In this document: piece by piece, positions 5,767-10,296 of the stretch
Layout of the letters: every line of letters begins with the position of its first letter
How positions within the stretch are numbered: the first letter of the stretch is position 1
Source: Chloroflexota bacterium
Lineage (GTDB): Bacteria > Chloroflexota > Anaerolineae > Anaerolineales > DRMV01
Length of the DNA: 10,296 nucleotides
Assembly (NCBI GenBank): GCA_013153335.1
Contig: JAADEP010000033.1
Coordinates: 1 to 10,296, forward strand
Direction of reading: 5' to 3'
The notes under the pieces: model-generated
Seen by the model: only the letters and a program-made list of their open reading frames with translations
Told to the model about the DNA's origin: nothing
The model's database searches: none
Made by a program: the position numbers and the translations under genes

Positions 5767-6654
5767 TTAGGGGAAGAGCAGGGTGGTTCGCTCGAAACAT
5801 TCGCCCCGGAGTTCGTTCTCGGTGCAGGCGCGCACGCGGACGACCAAAGGCCATCCTTGCAAGTTTTGGCTATCCGTGGGGATGGTGATCATCCCCTGCC
5901 CACCCGGTGGGATGCTTTCGTTTTGCCCCTTGAGCTCGCAGTTGTACCACCAGACGAAGCGATGGCTCTGGTTCAATGGGTAGTGATACTCGAAAGTTTT
6001 GGCCTGGTCCATGACCGTGGCTTCGATGGATTCGAGGGGGAGCAGGCCTTTGTTTTGGATCAGGAGGGTCAGGCCCCATGTACCATTGCACGATCCGACC
6101 CGATCCACGCTAATAATGAACGCGGCCGGCGGAGGCGGCGGTGGGGTCATCACGGGAAGGTCTTTTGGATCGCCGCCGGTGAGGTCCGCGTATTTGCCCC
6201 AAATCCAACAAGGCAGGCCCATATCTGTCTGCACCAGCCAGTAGTTGCTCTCAGTGGCGGTGCGGCCCAGGACGGGCAGGGTCGTCCCTGGGGGAAAGGC
6301 CGCAATGGCCTTATAATACACCGCTGGCCCGGAGCGGCAATAGACGTTCCCAGTAGTCTTGAGCTGCAGGCCTTGCGGCGTAGGTGAAGATAGGGGCTCA
6401 GAGCCCCCGGTTTGCTGGGCCGATGCGTTGGTCTCGCGCGGCGTTGGGCTTACGGGCGATGGGCTCGGGGTTGGCGAGGGCGCGGCGACCACGAGCGCAG
6501 CCTTGGGGACCGCGGTTGGGGTCGCTGAAGGGAATTCCTCTTGTTGCGAGCATGCGGGGAAAGCGAGCGTGAAAATCAGAAAGAAAAACGCGCCAGCTCG
6601 AGCAAAATATGCGGGATTTGCGGCGAAATTTGGACGTGGGTTCGAGCTTTCCAT
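5767..6654 (-). CDS. Probable lipoprotein with bacterial SH3 domain and C-terminal beta domain
   Basis: A 295-residue exported protein. Residues 1-34 are a signal sequence with hydrophobic core AGAFFFLIFTLAFPA followed by C35, so a lipidated N-terminus is likely, although the lipobox (AFPAC) is non-canonical at -3 and -2. A Pro/Thr/Ser-rich spacer (about 42-95) follows. Residues about 98-160 look like an SH3b module (NVYCRSGPAVYYKAIAAFPPG, then a YWLVQ strand and GLPCWIWGKYADL), a fold often used to bind cell wall or glycans. A second Pro run (171-176) leads to a C-terminal domain (178-295), probably beta-rich, with four cysteines (189, 239, 277, 286). ATG 6654 is chosen because GGAGG (6661-6665) is 6 bases upstream; the longer frame from 6696 adds 14 arginine- and glycine-rich residues. 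Specific function is unknown. dnaG lies 123 bases downstream. Confidence 0.82.
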   Translation of the reverse strand: MESSNPRPNFAANPAYFARAGAFFFLIFTLAFPACSQQEEFPSATPTAVPKAALVVAAPSPTPSPSPVSPTPRETNASAQQTGGSEPLSSPTPQGLQLKTTGNVYCRSGPAVYYKAIAAFPPGTTLPVLGRTATESNYWLVQTDMGLPCWIWGKYADLTGGDPKDLPVMTPPPPPPAAFIISVDRVGSCNGTWGLTLLIQNKGLLPLESIEATVMDQAKTFEYHYPLNQSHRFVWWYNCELKGQNESIPPGGQGMITIPTDSQNLQGWPLVVRVRACTENELRGECFERTTLLFP

Positions 6655-6694
6655 TCGGTGCCTCCGACGCAACCTGAATCCCCCGCCGTTCTTC

Positions 6695-6703
6695 ATTCTA
6701 CCA
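6695..6703 (-). promoter_or_regulatory. Extended -10 promoter for the lipoprotein gene
   Basis: On the minus strand TGG precedes TAGAAT (6700-6695), which matches TATAAT at five of six positions and carries the TGn extension. No good -35 box is seen at 16-18 bases, as is usual for extended -10 promoters. Transcription would start near 6688, about 34 bases before the ATG. Motif match only. Confidence 0.45.
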
Positions 6704-6750
6704 TGCTCCCCAAGGCCCGAGCGCGGAGGCTAGGTAAGATGTGACAGGTG

Positions 6751-6759
6751 TGGTAAAAC
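6751..6759 (+). promoter_or_regulatory. Weak extended -10 candidate for the glycosyltransferase operon
   Basis: TGG followed by TAAAAC (6754-6759; four of six matches to TATAAT) lies 29 bases before the ATG at 6789. No -35 box is recognisable. It sits in the divergent gap between the lipoprotein gene and this operon, where a + strand promoter is expected, but the match is weak. Confidence 0.28.
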
Positions 6760-6788
6760 CGAGCTGGACATCTTCGCGAGGAGGCAAC

Positions 6789-8438
6789 ATGGCACGCGTC
6801 GTCTCCCGGGTGTGGATAGGTCTCCATCTCGGGATGGCTCTCGCCGCGATGGCGGCTTTGACGTATTACTTGCGGCCCTGGGGGCCTTGGGCGTTTACGG
6901 ACTCGGTGGCCTATGTGGACGCCGCGCGCGGGGTTTTGGCGGGTCGGGGCCTGGTCGTACGCCAGGATCCAGAGCAGACCATCCCCCTAGCCCACTATCC
7001 GCCGCTATATCCTTTGGCCTTGGCCGCGGTGATGGGGTGCTGCCGGGTGGATTGGCTCGTTGCCGCGCGGTGGATCGACGTGGCCGTGTATGGCGTTTTC
7101 GTCTTTGTGCTCGCAGAATTGGGCCGTCGGGCGTGGCCTCAGCAGCCTTGGGTAGGGACTTTGACCGCAGCTTTTCTCGCGGCGTCGCCTGTGGTCGCGC
7201 GGAATTTCAGCGGCATTATGACCGAGCCCATGTTCTTCACTCTGATTGCACTAACCATGGCCAGCCTGTGGATGTATTGGCAGCGGGCTTGGCCTGGTTG
7301 GCTTAGGCTGGCGGGCGTGAGCGCGGCCGCAGCCGTGCTCACCCGTTACGCGGGGCTGTTCCTCGCGCCCGCGTTGGTGCTGGTGCCCTGGGTGGGCCCG
7401 GATCGGTGGCGGCGTGCGGGGCTGGCGCTGGGCCCCTTCGGCCTGGCGTATGGTGTGTGGAATGTGATCATGCACATCCGGGGGAATACGCTGCATTTCG
7501 GTTGGCCCACCAAGAGCGAAGTGCTCGCGAAGACATGGGCGTTGATCCAAGCGTTGCCCGAGGTGGTTTGGCTGGGTTGGCTGGAGATGCCCCAGGGGTA
7601 TAAGCGGTTCCCCTACCTGGCGTGGGTGTGGGTCGGGGTGACGGCTGGGCTGTTGCTCGTGTTGCTGGTCGTGATGGGGCGCCGGGGTTGGATGCGTCGT
7701 GAGGCGCAAAGCGACTGGCGGATTTGGCAGGTGGTGATGCTGGCCTGGGGTTTGGCGTTGGCCTACTTGGCCTTCTTCTACGTGGCCTTCCTGTTCCGCC
7801 GCCCTGAGCCGGACTTCACACCGCGGGTTGCCTCGCCTTTGTTCTGGCTGATGGTCTACGGTTGGCTGTGGGCACCTTTTGGCGTTATCGCGTGGATTAT
7901 CCGCACAGGCAGGCGTTGGCGGCATTGGTTGGGGTATGCTTTGGGGCTGGGGTATGGATTGGTTTTGTTGGGCATGTTGTACCACCAGGTTTGGGTGACC
8001 AAGAAAATGTTGTATGAGCTACGGGGGTATGGGTTAGGTTACACCGCGAAGCCGTGGCACCAACCTGCGGCGTGGGCGGAGCTGCGGGCTTGGCCGGAGG
8101 AGATCCCGCTGGTGGCGGATGAGGCTGAGGCCCTGTTATTGTGGGCAGATCGGCCCGCGTATTTGGCGAATGAGGTGATGGGCCCGGTGAAGATTTACCC
8201 TTTGGGAGAGGGGCCGTTTCCGTATCACCGAGCTTATCGCGAAGGGCGGGTCGCGGTGGTACATTTTCTCCCGAGTTGGCCTCGCTGGGTGCGACTTTAT
8301 CAACATCGGGCCGATGAGGCGGTGGACCTGCTTTTCCATCGGCGGGAGCCGTGTTGGCGGAATGAGCTTTTCGAGCTGTTTTACAATGGTTCGCGTGCGG
8401 CCGAGCTGTGCATAACCGGGGAGAGGAGCGGGCCATGA
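6789..8438 (+). CDS. Multi-pass membrane glycosyltransferase-like protein (GT-C fold, family 39-like)
   Basis: A 549-residue integral membrane protein. Hydrophobic segments occur near residues 8-28, 72-84, 95-112, 122-137, 146-166, 176-202, 210-228, 277-297, 312-336, 350-371 and 380-400, followed by a soluble C-terminal part (about 405-549). The first loop holds FTDSVAYVDAARGVLAGRGL (36-54), with an acidic residue D38 at the place of the catalytic Asp of GT-C enzymes, and HYPPLYPLALA (69-79), the familiar PPLYPL pattern. Such enzymes use polyprenyl-phosphate sugars to glycosylate lipids, glycans or proteins on the outer face of the membrane. ATG 6789 is preferred over GTG 6741 because AGGAGG (6779-6784) is 4 bases upstream. 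The stop overlaps the next ATG. Substrate cannot be inferred; a non-catalytic relative of the family is possible. Confidence 0.8.
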   Translation: MARVVSRVWIGLHLGMALAAMAALTYYLRPWGPWAFTDSVAYVDAARGVLAGRGLVVRQDPEQTIPLAHYPPLYPLALAAVMGCCRVDWLVAARWIDVAVYGVFVFVLAELGRRAWPQQPWVGTLTAAFLAASPVVARNFSGIMTEPMFFTLIALTMASLWMYWQRAWPGWLRLAGVSAAAAVLTRYAGLFLAPALVLVPWVGPDRWRRAGLALGPFGLAYGVWNVIMHIRGNTLHFGWPTKSEVLAKTWALIQALPEVVWLGWLEMPQGYKRFPYLAWVWVGVTAGLLLVLLVVMGRRGWMRREAQSDWRIWQVVMLAWGLALAYLAFFYVAFLFRRPEPDFTPRVASPLFWLMVYGWLWAPFGVIAWIIRTGRRWRHWLGYALGLGYGLVLLGMLYHQVWVTKKMLYELRGYGLGYTAKPWHQPAAWAELRAWPEEIPLVADEAEALLLWADRPAYLANEVMGPVKIYPLGEGPFPYHRAYREGRVAVVHFLPSWPRWVRLYQHRADEAVDLLFHRREPCWRNELFELFYNGSRAAELCITGERSGP

Positions 8439-9409
8439 GGACGAGCGTTACGACGCCGCGGCTGACGTTGTTTACCTCACCCAAGCCGTTTCGTGACCCG
8501 CATATTCGGGTTATTCAGCAAAACGCGCTGGCTTCATGGAGGGCCTTGGGACCCGAGGTTGACGTTATCCTTTTCGGGGATGAGGAGGGGGTAGCCGAGG
8601 TCGCGCGCACCATGGGGTTTCGGCATCAGCCTCACGTCGCGCGGAACCGCTACGGCACTCCGCTGCTTTTGGACATGTTCGCCCAGGCGCAACAGATGGC
8701 CCGATCGCCGTGGGTCGCGTTCCTCAACGCGGACATCATCTTGCTGCCGGATACGTGGGATGTGCTCCAGGCTTTGGACCGGGTTTCGCATCCGGTTTTG
8801 GTGAGCGCGCGGCGTTGGGATATGGACATTGTGGCGCCCATAGATTGGGCCCGGGAGGATCGGAACGCCTGGCGGACGCGCGCGCGAACGCACAGTTTGC
8901 ATCCCACCGGGATGGACGCGTTTTTGTTTCGGCGAGGGCAGATCCAGGCCATGCCTCCCTTCGCTATTGGTCGGGCGGGCTGGGATAATTGGATGATCTA
9001 CCATGCTCGCAAACAAGGCTGGTGGGTGATCGACGCGACGCCCGATTGGACCCTGATTCACCAGAAGCATCACTACGGTCACCTACCCCAAGCCCGGCCG
9101 CACTTTAAGCAGGAGGAATCGCTCGAGAACATGCGGCTGGCCGGCGGCCCGGCACGCATGTACACCCTATGGGAGGCGACGCACTGGTTGGTGCGCGGCC
9201 AGCTGCGGCGTCGACCTTGGCGCAAGATGCAAAGTTGGCGGGTGCTGGAGCTGCTGTTGTTGCGGCCTGGACAGCCGCATAAGGGACTGCGACGCGTGTT
9301 GTTGCGAATTGTGCGGCGTCGTTGGCAGCGGCCCTGGCTGGCCCAGCCGGGGTGGTGGTTGGCCTATTATGGAAGGGGCGTTGTGGATGATGGCGAAGGG
9401 GAGCGGTGA
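8435..9409 (+). CDS. GT-A-like glycosyltransferase
   Basis: A 324-residue cytoplasmic protein. It has a nucleotide-sugar-binding-like start (LTLFTSPKPF, residues 10-19; QQNALASW 28-35; VDVILFGDEEG 42-52), VARNRYGTPLL (68-78), a DxD-like metal site FLNADIILLPD (96-106), GMDAFLFRRG (159-168) and FAIGRAGWDNWMIYHARKQG (176-195), then a His pair region HQKHHYGHL (209-217). This pattern belongs to a widespread glycosyltransferase-like family whose substrate I do not know. The C-terminal 70 residues are rich in Arg and Trp and may bind the membrane surface. ATG 8435 has GAGGAG (8423-8428) 6 bases upstream and overlaps the preceding stop as ATGA, which indicates translational coupling. It likely acts with the membrane glycosyltransferase before it. 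Confidence 0.78.
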   Translation: MRTSVTTPRLTLFTSPKPFRDPHIRVIQQNALASWRALGPEVDVILFGDEEGVAEVARTMGFRHQPHVARNRYGTPLLLDMFAQAQQMARSPWVAFLNADIILLPDTWDVLQALDRVSHPVLVSARRWDMDIVAPIDWAREDRNAWRTRARTHSLHPTGMDAFLFRRGQIQAMPPFAIGRAGWDNWMIYHARKQGWWVIDATPDWTLIHQKHHYGHLPQARPHFKQEESLENMRLAGGPARMYTLWEATHWLVRGQLRRRPWRKMQSWRVLELLLLRPGQPHKGLRRVLLRIVRRRWQRPWLAQPGWWLAYYGRGVVDDGEGER

Positions 9410-9477
9410 GGAGTGATTTGGGAAGGGTTGGGGTTTGGGTGGTATGTAGGTTGGTTGTTTTGTTGTGTGGTTGTGTG
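9405..9477 (+). other. C-free, G/T-rich tract with G-quadruplex motif after the glycosyltransferase operon
   Basis: From 9405 to 9477 the + strand contains no C at all, in a GC-rich window; most of it is G and T only. Inside it four G-runs at 9420-9422, 9425-9427, 9430-9433 and 9437-9439 are separated by 2, 2 and 3 bases, which fits the standard G-quadruplex pattern on the coding strand, 11 bases after the stop codon. In the transcript it would be an RNA quadruplex in the 3' untranslated region. Confidence 0.75.
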
Positions 9478-9486
9478 CGTAGAGAT

Positions 9487-9528
9487 TTATTGTTTGGCTA
9501 CACGCATTACGATAATGGCAAGCAATAA
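9487..9528 (+). repeat. Imperfect inverted repeat in the 9410-9600 gap
   Basis: TTATTGTTTGGC (9487-9498) pairs with GGCAAGCAATAA (9517-9528): ten consecutive pairs including one G-U, then one mismatch and one more pair, with an 18-base loop. The stem is AT-rich, unlike its surroundings. No T-run follows. It could be a terminator-like stop for the preceding operon or a binding site near the next promoter. Confidence 0.4.
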
Positions 9529-9554
9529 CTGGAACTGGCAACCCGCCCACTCCC

Positions 9555-9560
9555 TATAAC
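9555..9560 (+). promoter_or_regulatory. -10-like box before the last glycosyltransferase gene
   Basis: TATAAC matches TATAAT at five of six positions and lies 40 bases before the ATG at 9601. No matching -35 is seen at 16-18 bases. A second candidate, GATAAT at 9511-9516, is in the loop of the inverted repeat. The 191-base gap suggests that the next gene has its own promoter. Confidence 0.3.
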
Positions 9561-9583
9561 CCCAGAGTAGCCCAGGAGACGTA

Positions 9584-9599
9584 CGAGGAGGTTCCCTCG
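9584..9599 (+). promoter_or_regulatory. Small hairpin over the ribosome binding site of the last gene
   Basis: CGAGG (9584-9588) and CCTCG (9595-9599) form a 5-bp stem with a 6-base loop. The left arm overlaps AGGAGG (9586-9591), the Shine-Dalgarno for ATG 9601, so folding would hide part of the ribosome binding site. Short GC stems are common by chance. Confidence 0.35.
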
Positions 9600-9600
9600 C

Positions 9601-10296
9601 ATGCGCGTTGGACAAAACCCTGCCAAAAGCCTCACCACGGTGCGCAAGCCCGCGCCCATTACCGTGGTGCTGCTCACGTATGTGCCTTATCTTCGGGGCT
9701 ACTATGCGCAGAGCCTGGACGTCTTCCGCGCGACGCTAACCAGCCTTTGGCAGAACACACGCGAGCACGAGTTTGAAGTTCTGGTCTTTGACAACGGCAG
9801 CGGCCCAGAAATGCGCGCGTATTTGCGCGAAGCCCAAGAAGCCGGTCTCATCCACTACCTGCTCCACAGCCGTCGGAACCTGGGCGTCGTGGGCGCGTGG
9901 AACATCGCGTTTCAAGCCGCACCGGGCGAGATCATTGCATATGCGGACGGCGACGTTTTGTTTCATCCCGGCTGGCTGTCGGCCAGCTTGCGGATTTTGA
10001 CCACCTACCCCCGCGTCGGCATGGTTACGGCCCGGCCCTTCGCGGCCGCGCCCGAGCTGTGGACCGCAACCCAGGCCTGGGCGGAAAGCGAACCTGAGGC
10101 CCAAACCGAGTGGGGGCCCTTTGTCTCGTGGGAAGCGTTCCGCGACTTCAACGTGGGGTTAGGCCAAGATGAAGCGCAAGTGCGGAAGGACTACGCGAAT
10201 TTGCGCTTGCTGCGGATTCGGTATCGCGGGGTCACAGCCATTGCAGGCGCGTCTCACTGGCAGTTTCTCGCGTATAAGCGGGTCTTGCAGGAGGTC
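9601..10296 (+). CDS. Family 2 glycosyltransferase, N-terminal part (3' end outside window)
   Basis: The frame from ATG 9601 is open to the last base and gives 232 residues without a stop. Translation shows a GT-A glycosyltransferase family 2 domain: ITVVLLTY (20-27), VLVFDNGSG (60-68), the NLGVVGAWN segment (93-101) and the DxD metal site AYADGDVLFHPGW (114-126), which binds the nucleotide-sugar phosphate through a divalent metal. Residues about 150-215 are a more variable acceptor region. AGGAGG (9586-9591) is 9 bases upstream, which supports this start. The gene follows two other glycosyltransferase-like genes on the same strand but after a 191-base gap, so it may be a separate transcript of the same glycan locus. 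The acceptor and sugar are unknown. Confidence 0.85.
   Translation, partial: MRVGQNPAKSLTTVRKPAPITVVLLTYVPYLRGYYAQSLDVFRATLTSLWQNTREHEFEVLVFDNGSGPEMRAYLREAQEAGLIHYLLHSRRNLGVVGAWNIAFQAAPGEIIAYADGDVLFHPGWLSASLRILTTYPRVGMVTARPFAAAPELWTATQAWAESEPEAQTEWGPFVSWEAFRDFNVGLGQDEAQVRKDYANLRLLRIRYRGVTAIAGASHWQFLAYKRVLQEV

Noticed and set aside
4318..6387. Long + strand frames opposite dnaG and the lipoprotein gene
   Set aside because: They are antisense to clearly recognised genes, and their products show no domain pattern.
7251..7985. 244-codon minus-strand frame inside the membrane glycosyltransferase gene
   Set aside because: Its His/Pro/Gln/Arg-rich product is the usual antisense shadow of a GC-rich membrane protein gene.
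9487..9528. Integron attC-like site
   Set aside because: The ends do not show the expected RYYYAAC/GTTRRRY core sites, and no integrase or cassette array is seen.
9167..9550. 127-codon minus-strand frame through the C-free tract
   Set aside because: It is antisense to the glycosyltransferase gene, with Pro/Gln/His-rich low-complexity sequence produced by the skewed composition.
1..10296. CRISPR array, tRNA, rRNA or insertion sequence
   Set aside because: No regularly spaced repeats, tRNA-like cloverleaf sequence, rRNA motif or transposase was recognised on either strand.

Overview
The window looks like a chromosomal segment of a GC-rich, probably thermophilic or soil/hot-spring bacterium of the phylum Chloroflexota (Anaerolineae-like). 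This is an inference from three things: the neighbourhood of dGTPase-like gene, greA, dnaG and rpoD; the long insertions in the DnaG Toprim domain and in the RpoD sigma factor; and a Pro/Thr/Ser-linked SH3b lipoprotein of a style common in that group. No 16S rRNA or other decisive marker is present, so the phylum call is moderate. No tRNA, rRNA, CRISPR array, insertion sequence or prophage gene was seen.

Left part, + strand (1-1370): the 3' end of a dGTPase-like HD-family phosphohydrolase gene, then greA (transcription elongation factor) and, 7 bases after it, a small DUF503/YlxP-family gene. Two back-to-back hairpins sit between the dGTPase gene and greA. A strong GC stem just past the DUF503 gene could end this unit; it lies inside the 3' end of the convergent bactofilin gene.

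Central part, - strand (1398-6654): read in the direction of transcription, an SH3-domain lipoprotein, dnaG (primase), rpoD (main sigma factor) and a bactofilin (polymer-forming cytoskeletal protein). dnaG-rpoD is the core of the classical macromolecular synthesis operon, here without rpsU. The bactofilin start is 17 bases from the rpoD stop with its Shine-Dalgarno in that gap, so it is probably co-transcribed with rpoD. A promoter-like element with a short palindrome lies in the 221-base dnaG-rpoD gap, so rpoD-bactofilin may also be transcribed separately from dnaG.

Right part, + strand (6789-10296): a GT-C type multi-pass membrane glycosyltransferase-like protein, overlapped by 4 bases (ATGA) by a GT-A-like glycosyltransferase, then a 191-base non-coding gap with very unusual composition, and then a family 2 glycosyltransferase that runs off the end of the window. 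Together they suggest the beginning of a surface glycan or glycolipid locus.

No stretch longer than 300 bases lacks a gene. The gaps with content are 505-598 (two hairpins), 3539-3759 (putative rpoD promoter and palindrome), 5644-5766 (one inverted repeat), 6655-6788 (divergent promoters) and 9410-9600 (G-quadruplex motif, C-free tract, hairpin, -10-like box, hairpin over the ribosome binding site). I see mainly core housekeeping genes and no convincing new multi-gene system. The most unusual items are the C-free/G4 gap at 9405-9600 and the substitutions and insertions in the sigma factor.
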